This document shows positions 52,820-61,149 of a DNA stretch of 64,000 bases, one piece after another (the stretch's first letter is position 1; the number at the start of each line of letters is the position of its first letter). The stretch lies in NCBI GenBank assembly GCA_963701265.1, contig OY969581.1, positions 930,001 to 994,000 on the forward strand. The letters are read 5' to 3'. Below the pieces are notes generated by a model. It had not been told where the DNA came from, searched no databases, and was given only the letters and a program-made list of their open reading frames with translations. Origin of the DNA: VRUE01 sp963701265. GTDB lineage: Bacteria > Actinomycetota > Thermoleophilia > Solirubrobacterales > 70-9. The position numbers and the translations under genes are program-made.

Positions 52820-53737
52820 GTGAAGCTAGAGGGAATCCACCACATCACCGCGATCACGGCCGACGCTCAGAGCAACGTCGACTTCTACGCGGGGGTGATG
52901 GGTTTGCGCTTGGTCAAGAAGACGGTCAACCAGGACAACCCCACCGTCTACCACCTCTTTTTCGCTGACGAGAAGGGCAGCGCCGGCTCCGATCTCACCT
53001 TCTTCGAGTTCCCCGGCGTGCCCCCGGGACGGGCCGGTGCCGGCGACGTGCACCGGATCGTCTGGCGGGTTGCCTCGCACGCCTCGCTCGATTTCTGGGA
53101 GGGACGCCTCGGCGCCCATGGCATCGAGTCCGAGCGGGCGGGTGGAGGCCTGCGCTTTGCCGACCCCGAGGGCCTAGCCCACGAGCTTGTCGTGGTCGAG
53201 GTCGCCGACGAGCCGCTGATCGCTGACCACCCCGAGGTGCCCGCCGAGCTGGCGCTGCGCGGCTTTCACGCCGTCTGTGCCTACAGCGCCGACCCCGCCG
53301 CGAGCGCGACGCTGCTCGAGTCGCTCGAGTTCGAGCCGGTCGACGAGCACAGCTGGGAAGCGCGCGGATCCAATCGCGGCGGCCTCTACGTCTATGAAGC
53401 TCCACCTGAGGAGCGCTCGCTTCAGGGTGCCGGCAGCGTCCACCACGTGGCCTGGGCTTCGACCCTGGACGAGCACGAGGAGTGGCGCGAGCGGGCGATC
53501 GCCGGCGGCGCCCAGCCGACTCCGGTGATCGACCGCTTCTACTTCCGCTCGATCTACTTCCGCGAGCCGAGCGGCGTTCTCTTCGAGATCGCCACCCTCG
53601 GCCCGGGTTTCACCGTTGACGAGCCGCTCGAGCAGCTCGGCGAGAAGCTCTCGCTGCCGCCGGACTACGAGCACCTGCGAGCGGAGGTCGAACCGAATCT
53701 GCGCCCGGTGATCAACCCGCGTACCGCCTCGGCGTAG
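52820..53737 (+). CDS. VOC-family ring-cleaving dioxygenase (hydroquinone type)
   Basis: 305 residues from GTG 52820; a TATACG lies seven bases upstream. Two glyoxalase-fold modules. The start L-E-G-I-H-H-I-T-A-I-T-A and V-N-Q-D-N-P-T-V-Y-H-L-F-F-A-D match the PcpA/LinE/MhqO group of hydroquinone 1,2-dioxygenases. All three Fe(II) ligands are visible: His in I-H-H-I-T (near 6), His in S-V-H-H-V-A-W (near 214), Glu in G-V-L-F-E-I-A (near 259). The reductase gene overlaps it by one base, fitting ring cleavage followed by maleylacetate reduction. Confidence 0.8.
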   Translation: MKLEGIHHITAITADAQSNVDFYAGVMGLRLVKKTVNQDNPTVYHLFFADEKGSAGSDLTFFEFPGVPPGRAGAGDVHRIVWRVASHASLDFWEGRLGAHGIESERAGGGLRFADPEGLAHELVVVEVADEPLIADHPEVPAELALRGFHAVCAYSADPAASATLLESLEFEPVDEHSWEARGSNRGGLYVYEAPPEERSLQGAGSVHHVAWASTLDEHEEWRERAIAGGAQPTPVIDRFYFRSIYFREPSGVLFEIATLGPGFTVDEPLEQLGEKLSLPPDYEHLRAEVEPNLRPVINPRTASA

Positions 53738-54753
53738 TGAACGGCAACTTCGTCTGGCGCGACGCCGGCCGCACGGTCGTCTTCGAAAACGACGCAATTG
53801 CTGCCGCGCCGAAGCTCCTGGCCGAGCACGGCATCGAGCGCTTCGAGTTGCTCACGACCCGGCGGCATCGGGACGCGGGGGAGGGGCTTGTCGGTGCCGC
53901 CGCCACCGTGCACGAGTTGCCGCCCGCCGATCCGGCGGCCGCCGTGCCGGATACCGCGGCCGCCCTGCTTGAGCAAGTGGACTCGCCGAATCTTGTTGCG
54001 CTCGGTGGCGGCCGCACGATCGACACCGCCAAGGCGATTGCCGCGGTGACCGGGGCCAACGTCACGGCGATCCCGACCACGATGTCGGGAGCCGAGATGA
54101 CCGGCATCCACCGCCTGCCTGCCGGCGCCGAGGACCGCGTTCGCTCCCTCGTCCGCCCTGCGCTTGTGATCGCCGACCCCGCCGCGATGACCAGCGCCCC
54201 GGAGCCCGAGCTCCGCGCCAGCTCGATGAACGCCCTCGCCCACGGTGCCGACTCCCTCTACACCCCCTTCGCCAACCCGGTTTCCCGCATGACCGCCCTG
54301 CGCGGCGCCGAGCTGATCGCGACCTCCCTCGACGAAGACCCCAGCGAGCGCAACAGCGCCGCCCTGGCCCAGGGCTCGATCCTCAGCGGCTACGCAATCG
54401 ACTCCGCCGCCTTCTCCCTCCACCACGTCGTCTGCCAAACCCTCGTCCGCATCTGCGGCGGCCCCCACGCCGGCGTAAACGCCGCAATCCTCCCCCGCGC
54501 AATGTCCTTCATGGCCCCCCGAGCCCCCGACGGCCTCGAGCCTTTGGCCACCGCGATCGGCACCACCCCCGACAACATCGAATCCCGCCTCCTGAAGCTG
54601 GGCGGGAACCCGCCAGGCCTGGGCGACCAGGGCGCCGATCCCAACAAGCTCCCCGAGGCCCTGGACGCAATCCTGCTCCGTCCGGAGTTGGCCTTTACGC
54701 CGGAGCCACCCACCCGGGATGAGCTAGAGCAGCTAGTCGACAACGCTTGGTAG
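53737..54753 (+). CDS. Iron-containing alcohol dehydrogenase, maleylacetate reductase-like
   Basis: 338 residues from a GTG overlapping the dioxygenase stop. Nucleotide motif G-G-G-R-T-I-D-T-A-K near residue 91 and I-P-T-T-M-S-G-A-E-M-T near 112. Metal-site histidines occur in M-N-A-L-A-H-G-A-D near 170, L-H-H-V-V-C-Q-T-L near 230 and G-G-P-H-A-G near 245. The H-H-x-x-C and P-H-A stretch is the maleylacetate reductase form rather than the common alcohol dehydrogenase form. The last third uses almost only C-ending codons. The stop codon is the first base of a 115-bp palindromic element. Confidence 0.78.
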   Translation: MNGNFVWRDAGRTVVFENDAIAAAPKLLAEHGIERFELLTTRRHRDAGEGLVGAAATVHELPPADPAAAVPDTAAALLEQVDSPNLVALGGGRTIDTAKAIAAVTGANVTAIPTTMSGAEMTGIHRLPAGAEDRVRSLVRPALVIADPAAMTSAPEPELRASSMNALAHGADSLYTPFANPVSRMTALRGAELIATSLDEDPSERNSAALAQGSILSGYAIDSAAFSLHHVVCQTLVRICGGPHAGVNAAILPRAMSFMAPRAPDGLEPLATAIGTTPDNIESRLLKLGGNPPGLGDQGADPNKLPEALDAILLRPELAFTPEPPTRDELEQLVDNAW

Positions 54754-54867
54754 CGAGGGCCGGGGTGCCCCTCCGAACGTCTTTAACTTTTTCGGGCCGT
54801 CCTCGCGGCGCCAGCAGCCCCACTCTCCACGGAAAAAGTTAGAGAGGAGGGGCACCCCGGCCCTCGC
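54753..54867. repeat. 115-bp palindromic element, copy 2
   Basis: Outer arms 54753-54774 and 54846-54867 are a perfect 22-bp inverted repeat. The inner arms TAACTTTTTC (54784-54793) and GAAAAAGTTA (54832-54841) are also perfect. The core CGTCTTTAACTTTTTCG matches copy 1 (7450-7561) except for two bases, but the outer arms are unrelated in detail. It starts in the stop codon of the reductase gene and ends 40 bases before the PlsC-GpsA gene. Confidence 0.75.
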
Positions 54868-54907
54868 CCCGGTAACCGTTGTCCCTAGCCCGTGTAGCCC
54901 TTCCCAG

Positions 54908-56572
54908 ATGGACCCCGCCCGTCTCCAGTCGTACCACGCCTACACCCGCGCCCACGGCGTAAACCCGATCCTCTACATCCTCGCGAGGATCTTCATGACC
55001 CCGTTCTTCCTCACCTACTTCCGCTACGCGAGGACGGGCCGCGAGCACGCCCGGCTCAAGGGCGGCCTGATCGTCGCCTCCAACCACCGCAGCTTCCTCG
55101 ACCCCTTCGCGATCGGCGGCGCCCTGCCCTGGCGGCGGCCGATGAACTACGTCGCCAAGGTCGAGCTCTTCGAGCGCCGCTGGCAGGGTTGGATCCTCTC
55201 CCGGCTCGGCGCCTTCCCGATCCGCCGTGGCGAGTCCGATGAGGACTCGGTGGAGACGGCGCGCCGCCTGGTCGAACGCGGCGGGGCCGTCTGCATCTTT
55301 CCCGAGGGCACCCGTATCCGCAGCGGTTCCCTGGGCGAGCCCAGGCGCGGCGTCGGCCGGCTGGCCCTGCAGACCGGCGCGCCGGTGATTCCGGCCGCGG
55401 TGCTGGGCACCGAACACGTGCGCCGCGGCTGGCGAATCCGGCCGCGCAAGGTGAAGGTCAGGCTCGGCAAAGCGATGACCTTTCCGCGCGCCGAGGATCC
55501 CTCGCCCGGCCTCGCGGCAACGGTGACCGCGCGGATCTGGCCCAATGTCGAGTTGCAGTGGGAGGACCTCGGCGGCCTGCCGCCGATGCGCCGGGCCGCC
55601 GTGATCGGCGCCGGCAGCTGGGGCACCGCGGTCGCCGTCCTGCTGGCTCGCGGTGGCCTCGAGGTCCAGCTCGCCACCCGCGACGCCGCCCACGCCGCCG
55701 AGATCGAGGAGGCGCGCGAGAACAAGCGCTACCTGGACGGTGTGCGCCTGCCCGATTCGGTCCGCGTGCGGCAGGCATCCGATGTTGAGCTGGCCGGCCT
55801 TGATCTGGTCTGCCTGGCGATTCCCTCCGGCTCGCTGCCGCAGGCGGTGGGTGCGATCGCCGATCGGGTCGGCTCGCGTTCGGCGATGTTGCTGCTGACC
55901 AAGGGCCTGATCGCGCCGCTCGGCCAACTGCCGGCCGAATACGTGGGCGAGCGCGTGCGGGCTCGGGCGATCGCCTGCCTCGGCGGGCCGGCCCACGCTC
56001 GCGAGGCCGTCTCCGGCTCGGCGGCATTGGTGCTTGGCTCGGCTGATCCAGACCTGCGCAAGCAGCTTGGCGTCGTCTTCGACCGCGCCGGCCTGGTCTG
56101 CGAGCGCTCTCGCGACATCACCGGCGTCGAGATGGCCGGCGCGGCCAAGAACGCGGCTGCGCTTGCTGCCGCGGCAGCCGAGCCGCACGGGCTCAACGCG
56201 GCGGGGATCGCCGCTGCCCAGGTTTGGAGCGAGTGCATCGATCACGCGCTTGACCGCGGCGCCGAGCTCGGCACCTTCTCCGGTCTCGCCGGGGTGGGCG
56301 ACCTGACCGCCACCGTGATGGCGCCGACGGGGCGCAACCGCCGTGCCGGCGAGCTGCTTGGGCGGGGCACCCCCGCCAGCGAGATACCGGCCCAGATCGG
56401 CCAGGCCTCGGAGGGGCTCGATGCGGTCCCGTTGTTGGCCAAGGCAACGTCGGCCAGCGGCGGCAGCGCCGAGGCGCTCTCGGGCTTGGCCGCGTTGATC
56501 CGCGGTGAGATCGACGCCGAGGCCTGGGTGGCCGGGCTGCGACGGGTCGAGCGATCGAGGAAGGCAGCCTGA
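54908..56572 (+). CDS. Fused 1-acylglycerol-3-phosphate acyltransferase / glycerol-3-phosphate dehydrogenase
   Basis: 554 residues. Residues ~40-205 are a PlsC acyltransferase: N-H-R-S-F-L-D-P (H-x4-D near 60) and F-P-E-G-T-R near 133. Residues ~228-554 are a full GpsA: G-A-G-S-W-G-T-A near 234, the K-N-A-A-A-L-A-A-A block with catalytic Lys near 414, and G-V-G-D-L-T-A-T-V near 460. GpsA makes sn-glycerol-3-phosphate from DHAP and PlsC acylates lysophosphatidate; the PlsB/PlsY step lies between them. There is no stop or frameshift between domains. A weak TAGCCC lies seven bases before the ATG. Confidence 0.9.
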   Translation: MDPARLQSYHAYTRAHGVNPILYILARIFMTPFFLTYFRYARTGREHARLKGGLIVASNHRSFLDPFAIGGALPWRRPMNYVAKVELFERRWQGWILSRLGAFPIRRGESDEDSVETARRLVERGGAVCIFPEGTRIRSGSLGEPRRGVGRLALQTGAPVIPAAVLGTEHVRRGWRIRPRKVKVRLGKAMTFPRAEDPSPGLAATVTARIWPNVELQWEDLGGLPPMRRAAVIGAGSWGTAVAVLLARGGLEVQLATRDAAHAAEIEEARENKRYLDGVRLPDSVRVRQASDVELAGLDLVCLAIPSGSLPQAVGAIADRVGSRSAMLLLTKGLIAPLGQLPAEYVGERVRARAIACLGGPAHAREAVSGSAALVLGSADPDLRKQLGVVFDRAGLVCERSRDITGVEMAGAAKNAAALAAAAAEPHGLNAAGIAAAQVWSECIDHALDRGAELGTFSGLAGVGDLTATVMAPTGRNRRAGELLGRGTPASEIPAQIGQASEGLDAVPLLAKATSASGGSAEALSGLAALIRGEIDAEAWVAGLRRVERSRKAA

Positions 56573-56590
56573 TGGCAATAGGCTTGCTGC

Positions 56591-57151
56591 GTGGCCGAAG
56601 CCAGCAAGAACGTCGAGCCGGCCAGTCTCGACCCGGCGGCCAAGGCAGAGCTCGACCGCGCCTTCGAGGATCTCTATCGCGCCCACCTGCGCGACGTCTA
56701 TTCCTACGCCTACTACCGGGTCGGCAACCAGCACGATGCCGAGGACCTCACCGAGCAGGCTTTTCTACAGGCCTACCGACACTTCGACCGCGCCCGGCGC
56801 GAGTCCGACGGCCGGCCGCTGCGGCCCTGGCTGATTCGCATCGCCCACAACCTCGCCTCCAACTACTACCGCGACCGCTCGCGCCGACCGCAGACCTCGC
56901 TCGAGGTGGCCGATCCGATCGCCGCCCGTCACGGCACCGAGGCGATCGCCGAGGGGCGAGAGGAGCTGCGCCAGGTGATGGCGCATCTCGAGCACCTGCC
57001 GGACGACCGCCGCGACGCGCTGATCATGCGCTTCGCGCTCGGCATGGACAACCGCGAGATCGCCCGTGCCCTGGGGCGCAGCGACGGTGCCACCAAGGTG
57101 CTGATCCATCGCGCGATCAAGCAGCTGCAGGAGGAGATGGGCGATGAGTGA
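56591..57151 (+). CDS. ECF-family RNA polymerase sigma factor
   Basis: 186 residues from a GTG. Region 2: F-E-D-L-Y-R-A-H-L-R-D-V-Y-S-Y-A near residue 25, D-A-E-D-L-T-E-Q-A-F-L-Q-A near 48, R-P-W-L-I-R-I-A-H-N near 78. Region 4: L-P-D-D-R-R-D-A-L-I-M-R-F near 135 and the G-M-D-N-R-E-I-A-R-A-L-G recognition helix. It overlaps the next gene by eight bases (ATGAGTGA), the usual layout for sigma and anti-sigma pairs. Confidence 0.88.
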   Translation: MAEASKNVEPASLDPAAKAELDRAFEDLYRAHLRDVYSYAYYRVGNQHDAEDLTEQAFLQAYRHFDRARRESDGRPLRPWLIRIAHNLASNYYRDRSRRPQTSLEVADPIAARHGTEAIAEGREELRQVMAHLEHLPDDRRDALIMRFALGMDNREIARALGRSDGATKVLIHRAIKQLQEEMGDE

Positions 57152-57488
57152 GTTCAGCGGCGGCCTGGCCGGCAACTGGGACGTCGAGCACCTGCTCTCT
57201 GACGCGCTGCGTCCGATGGAGCCGCCGGAGCGTCTCTCGGGGCGGGTTGAGGACACCCTGGCGGCGGTAACCCAGGCGGCCGCCGAGGAGCTCTCGCAAT
57301 GGGCGGAGGAGCTCTCCGAGAGCGAGCTGCGCGCCCTGCGTGATCCGCGCAACTGGGTTCGCCCGGTCGTCGCCGTCGGCGCCGGCGGTGCAGCGGCGGG
57401 GGCGCTCGTGGTGATGGAGCTGCGTCGACGAGGCAAACAGCAGGCCAAGGGAGGCCTGCGCTCGCTCACCGGCCGGCTTAAGTCGTAG
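57144..57488 (+). CDS. Small single-pass membrane protein, possible anti-sigma partner
   Basis: 114 residues. A soluble helical N-terminal ~70 residues (acidic, W-D-V-E-H-L-L) precedes one membrane helix (R-P-V-V-A-V-G-A-G-G-A-A-A-G-A-L-V-V) and a short basic tail. It starts inside the sigma gene. No zinc (H-x3-C-x2-C) anti-sigma motif is present, so the role as anti-sigma factor rests only on overlap and topology. Its 3' end overlaps the convergent DUF4383 gene by 11 bases. Confidence 0.65.
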   Translation: MSEFSGGLAGNWDVEHLLSDALRPMEPPERLSGRVEDTLAAVTQAAAEELSQWAEELSESELRALRDPRNWVRPVVAVGAGGAAAGALVVMELRRRGKQQAKGGLRSLTGRLKS

Positions 57489-57927
57489 CCGGCGCGGCCT
57501 TCTTCGTCGTCTTCTTCCTCGCCACCGGGGTGCCCAGGGCGGCGAGCACACCCAACGCTCCGAGGACGAGGTGCGCCACGTTGTCGCCGCTGTTGACGGG
57601 TAGGAAGCCGAGGATCGCCTCGCCGCTGCCGATCGTGAAACCCCAGAGGGCCAGGGCGACGTAGAAGACCCCGAGCCAGAGTGAGTAGCGGCGCGAGGCG
57701 TAGTCGGCGGCGATCAGGCCGAGCACGCCGGTGAGGATGTGAAGGATGTTGTCCCAGCCGTTGACGGCGAAGACGCCGAAAGCGTCCTCGACCTCACCGG
57801 GCGAGCCGAAAGAGGCGCTGTAGAAGAAGCCGACGATGCCGGCGACGACGAGCGCCGCGCCAGCCGCGGTGGCGTAGAGGCGGGCTGGGCTGGGTCCGTC
57901 CATCGGCCGCGATTGTAGGCTGCTCAT
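57478..57927 (-). CDS. DUF4383 membrane protein
   Basis: 149 residues. Four membrane helices. The family signature is seen in A-V-N-G-W-D-N-I-L-H-I-L-T-G-V-L-G-L near residue 54 and N-S-G-D-N-V-A-H-L-V-L-G-A near 114, a repeated N-x-x-H-x-x-x-G pattern. Function of DUF4383 is unknown. The tail is basic (K-K-T-T-K-K). It is divergent from the rhomboid gene, with four bases between starts. Confidence 0.8.
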   Translation of the reverse strand: MSSLQSRPMDGPSPARLYATAAGAALVVAGIVGFFYSASFGSPGEVEDAFGVFAVNGWDNILHILTGVLGLIAADYASRRYSLWLGVFYVALALWGFTIGSGEAILGFLPVNSGDNVAHLVLGALGVLAALGTPVARKKTTKKAAPATT

Positions 57928-57931
57928 CCCC

Positions 57932-58759
57932 GTGGCTGAGACTTGTTACCGGCACCCCAACCGCGAGACCGGCGTCTCGTGCTCCAACTGCGGGCGCCCG
58001 ATCTGCCCCGACTGCATGACTCCGACCCCGGTCGGCATGCGCTGTCCGGAGTGCGCCAGCCAGCGCACCAAGGTGGTGCGGGGGGTCGGCGCCAATTCGA
58101 CGCTGCTCTCCAGTGCGCCGGCGACATTCGTCCTGATTGCAATCAACGCCGCCGTCTTCCTGGCCGAGATCGCCAGCGGTAGCGGCGGCTTCTACGACAT
58201 CCAGGGCAGCTCGCTCGTTTTCGACTTCGGGCTCTTCGGACCCCTGGTCAGCGAAGGCGAGTGGTACCGGCTCCTCACCAGCGGCTTCCTGCACGCCGGC
58301 CTGCTCCACGTCGGCTTCAACATGTTCGCCCTCTTCTTCCTCGGCAGGATCCTCGAGCCGTCGATCGGCACGCCGCGCTTTCTTGGCGTCTACTTCGCCT
58401 CGCTCTTCGGCGGCGCCTTCGGGGCGCTGCTGCTCGATCCGAACGCGCTGACGATCGGCGCTTCCGGCGCGATCTTCGGCATCTTCGGCGCCACCTTCGT
58501 GATCGCCCGCGGCCGCGGCTTCGACGCCGTCGCCTCCTCTATCGGCGTCGTCCTGCTGATCAACCTGGCCTTCAGCTTCGGCGCTGCCAACATCAGCCTC
58601 GGCGGCCACCTCGGTGGCCTTGCGGCCGGTGTCCTTTGTGGGGCGGCGATCATCGCCGGCGACAGGGGAAGGCTCGGGCAAAACCGTCTTGCCGTGGAGC
58701 TGGCGGTACTCGTGGGCGTCGCGCTGTTGGCGGTCCTCGGTGCCCTGGCGATCGCTTGA
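57932..58759 (+). CDS. Rhomboid family intramembrane serine protease with zinc-finger head
   Basis: 275 residues from a GTG. Residues 1-45 form a B-box-like zinc finger (C-Y-R-H, C-S-N-C, C-P-D-C, C-P-E-C). Six to seven membrane helices follow. The catalytic dyad is visible: G-A-S-G-A-I-F-G with Ser near 179 and G-G-H-L-G-G-L-A with His near 226; the L1-loop W-Y-R motif and H-x-x-x-N (H-V-G-F-N-M) are intact. It cleaves membrane-protein helices. TAGGCT lies ten bases before the start. Confidence 0.9.
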   Translation: MAETCYRHPNRETGVSCSNCGRPICPDCMTPTPVGMRCPECASQRTKVVRGVGANSTLLSSAPATFVLIAINAAVFLAEIASGSGGFYDIQGSSLVFDFGLFGPLVSEGEWYRLLTSGFLHAGLLHVGFNMFALFFLGRILEPSIGTPRFLGVYFASLFGGAFGALLLDPNALTIGASGAIFGIFGATFVIARGRGFDAVASSIGVVLLINLAFSFGAANISLGGHLGGLAAGVLCGAAIIAGDRGRLGQNRLAVELAVLVGVALLAVLGALAIA

Positions 58760-58775
58760 GGCGGCCGCGGAGCGT

Positions 58776-59696
58776 CTAGCCGCCGGCGCCGCGCCAGACG
58801 CTGGGCGCTCGCACCTCGGCGAAGCCGATGTTGCCGGGCGGGTCGACGAGGTCGGGATGGAGCAGGTGGCCGAGCAGCTCGACCCCGTCGACCAGGCGCG
58901 GGCCCGGGCGCGAGAAGGTCGAGGCGGCATCGACGGCGAAGACCTGGCGGGCGCCGAGCTGCTCGATCTGATCCCAGTAGGCAAGTGCCTGGGCGCGCGA
59001 GTCCTCGACGTACCAGCCGCAGGGCATCGCAATCGCCACATCGGGATTGAGCCCGGAGAGCGCGCCCCAGGAGACCTCAGGCGACTTCAGCCCGGGGGGC
59101 CCGGCGACGTCCTCGCCGCCGGCGATCGAGATCATCTCGGGAATCCAGTGGCCGCCGACGTAGGGCGGGTCGAGCCACTCCAGCGCGATCACTCGCGGCA
59201 GGCTTGCGCCGGCGACCGCGGCGCGGACCGTGGCCAGGCGTCCCTCGAGCTCGCCGCGCAGTTCGTGCGCCTGGTGCGGGATCTCCGCCGCCTCACCGAG
59301 CCGGATCACGTCCTCGAGCATCTCGCCGAGCGTGCTCGGGTCCTGCTGCAGGACCTGGGGCTTGCCCGGCAGGCGAGCCGCCACCGCGAGTACGTCCTCG
59401 TAGGAGACCGCGCAGACAGCGCAGATCGCTTGGGTGACGATCAAATCGGGGGTGAGGCTGGCCAGCAGCTCCTCATCGAGTTCGTACAGGGCCTGCCCCT
59501 CGGCCACCCTCGCCTTCACGGTTCGATCGATCTCCGCCGCGTTGAGACCTTTCGGCAGTACGGTCTTGGTCAGGTGGGGGAGAGAACCCGCCTCCGGCGG
59601 GTAGTCGCACTCGTGCGTGACCGCGACGACGCTGTCGCCGAGGCCGAGTGCGTAGATCATCTCGGTCGCAGACGGAACGAGGCTTGCAATCCGCAT
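58776..59696 (-). CDS. BtuF-like periplasmic-binding fold protein without signal peptide
   Basis: 306 residues. Begins M-R-I-A-S-L-V-P-S-A-T-E-M-I-Y-A-L-G-L-G, the first strand of the BtuF/FhuD fold. D-L-I-V-T-Q near residue 84 and the C-A-V-C-A-V motif of solitary cobalamin-binding proteins near 93 follow. There is no signal peptide or lipobox and no ABC permease or ATPase next to it. It may be a cytoplasmic corrinoid or metal-chelate binding protein, but the ligand is unproven. Confidence 0.78.
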   Translation of the reverse strand: MRIASLVPSATEMIYALGLGDSVVAVTHECDYPPEAGSLPHLTKTVLPKGLNAAEIDRTVKARVAEGQALYELDEELLASLTPDLIVTQAICAVCAVSYEDVLAVAARLPGKPQVLQQDPSTLGEMLEDVIRLGEAAEIPHQAHELRGELEGRLATVRAAVAGASLPRVIALEWLDPPYVGGHWIPEMISIAGGEDVAGPPGLKSPEVSWGALSGLNPDVAIAMPCGWYVEDSRAQALAYWDQIEQLGARQVFAVDAASTFSRPGPRLVDGVELLGHLLHPDLVDPPGNIGFAEVRAPSVWRGAGG

Positions 59697-59703
59697 CCGA
59701 CGA

Positions 59704-59752
59704 GCAATATCTCAGGTATCGCGGGATCCGCGTGAGCGGATGGCTATATTGC
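59704..59752. promoter_or_regulatory. Nested inverted repeats in a divergent promoter region
   Basis: GCAATAT (59704-59710) / ATATTGC (59746-59752) enclose ATCCGC (59726-59731) / GCGGAT (59736-59741). They lie in the 109-base gap between the BtuF-like gene and the CorC-type gene. TATATT-like sequences at both ends could serve as -10 boxes in each direction. Confidence 0.35.
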
Positions 59753-59805
59753 CTACGCCGAATGGCCGACGACGACCTCCCCCGAAGTACCGGGCCATAT
59801 AGGCG

Positions 59806-61104
59806 ATGACCGCCCTGCTGTTTGTCCTCCTCCTGCTGCTGGTTGCGATCAACGGCTTCTTCGTCGCGGCCGAGTTTGCCCTCGTCCGCAGTCGCCGCGG
59901 CAAGCTCGAGCAACTGGCCGAGGAAGGCGAAAGCGGCGCCGAGGAGGTGATCGAGCAGCTCGACAAGATCGACGAGTCGCTCTCCTCCTGCCAGATCGGG
60001 ATCACGATCGCCTCGATCGGCATCGGCTTCCTCGGCGAGCCCTCGCTGGCTGTCCTGCTCGAGCCGATCTTCGGCTCTCTCTCCCACGGTGCCGCCGTCG
60101 GCCTCTCGGTGGCGATCGCCTTCATCCTGGTCACCGCGCTGCACATCACCGTCGGCGAGCAGGTGCCGAAGATGCTGGCGATCAGCCACGCCGAGCGCAC
60201 CGCTCGGCGGGTCGCGCGACCGCTCAACTGGTTTCGAATCCTCACCGCGCCGGTGACCTACGCCCTGAGCGGGATCTCCAACGCGATCGTCCGCCTCTTC
60301 GGCGTCGACCCGACCAACATCGAAGAGAAGCACACGGCCGAGGACCTGAAGCAGATCATCGACAGCTCGCGCATCGGCGGCACGCTCGACCCCGGTGAGG
60401 CGGGGATGCTCGGTGGCGTCTTTCACCTGCATGAGCAGGAGGCGCGCGAGGTGATGACGCCGATCCCGGCTGTCGTCACCGTCGACGCTTCCGAGACGGT
60501 GGAGACCGCGCTGCGGCGCTGCGTCACCTCCGGCCACACCCGCCTGGTCGTGATCGAGGACGAGAACCCCGACCGGGTCAAGGGGATCGTCCACAACAAC
60601 AGCCTCGCCCGCCTCTACATGAGCGACGGGCCGGAGGCGGAGATCGCCCCCGCCATACGCGACGCCGTGATCGTGCCGGAGACGCGGCCGCTCGACGATC
60701 TGCTGCACGACCTCCAGGTCCAGCGCACCTCGCTCTCGGTCGTCGTCGACGAGTACGGCCGCACCGTCGGCATCGTCACCGTCGAGGACATCCTCGAGGA
60801 GGTGGTGGGCGAGATCGAGGACGAGACCGATCCTCGAGCTTCAGCCCTGCGCCGGCTCGCCAGCGGCGAGTGGTTCGTACGTGGGCACGTCTCGCTCGGC
60901 GACCTCTCCGATGCCGGCATCGAGCTGCCGGTCGACACCGACGCCTACAACTCGGTCGGCGGCTACGTCTTCGGCGAGCTCGGCCGACTGCCCAAGCGCG
61001 GCGACACGATCACCGCCAACGGCTACACGATCCGGGTCGAGTCGGTGCGCGAGAACCGCATCGAGGCGGTCCGCATCAGCGGTTCCGTCCGTCACGACTC
61101 CTAG
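59806..61104 (+). CDS. CNNM/CorC (hemolysin-like) membrane protein
   Basis: 432 residues. DUF21 membrane domain (1-~190: N-G-F-F-V-A-A-E-F-A-L-V near residue 14, E-P-S-L near 82), a CBS pair (~205-325, with R-E-V-M-T-P and V-V-D-E-Y-G-R-T-V-G-I-V-T-V-E-D), and a C-terminal CorC/HlyC domain (~340-425, G-Y-V-F-G-E-L-G-R-L-P). Members move Mg2+ or Co2+ or respond to them. No hemolytic function is implied. Confidence 0.88.
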   Translation: MTALLFVLLLLLVAINGFFVAAEFALVRSRRGKLEQLAEEGESGAEEVIEQLDKIDESLSSCQIGITIASIGIGFLGEPSLAVLLEPIFGSLSHGAAVGLSVAIAFILVTALHITVGEQVPKMLAISHAERTARRVARPLNWFRILTAPVTYALSGISNAIVRLFGVDPTNIEEKHTAEDLKQIIDSSRIGGTLDPGEAGMLGGVFHLHEQEAREVMTPIPAVVTVDASETVETALRRCVTSGHTRLVVIEDENPDRVKGIVHNNSLARLYMSDGPEAEIAPAIRDAVIVPETRPLDDLLHDLQVQRTSLSVVVDEYGRTVGIVTVEDILEEVVGEIEDETDPRASALRRLASGEWFVRGHVSLGDLSDAGIELPVDTDAYNSVGGYVFGELGRLPKRGDTITANGYTIRVESVRENRIEAVRISGSVRHDS

Positions 61105-61149
61105 CTTCTCCGGGCAACCCGCGTTCCCCATCAAACCTGGAGGTATCGC

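Noticed and set aside
57468..57520. Repeated GCCGGC motifs at the convergent gene ends as a terminator
   Set aside because: GCCGGC is self-palindromic and frequent in this DNA; no consistent stem-loop with a tail was found.
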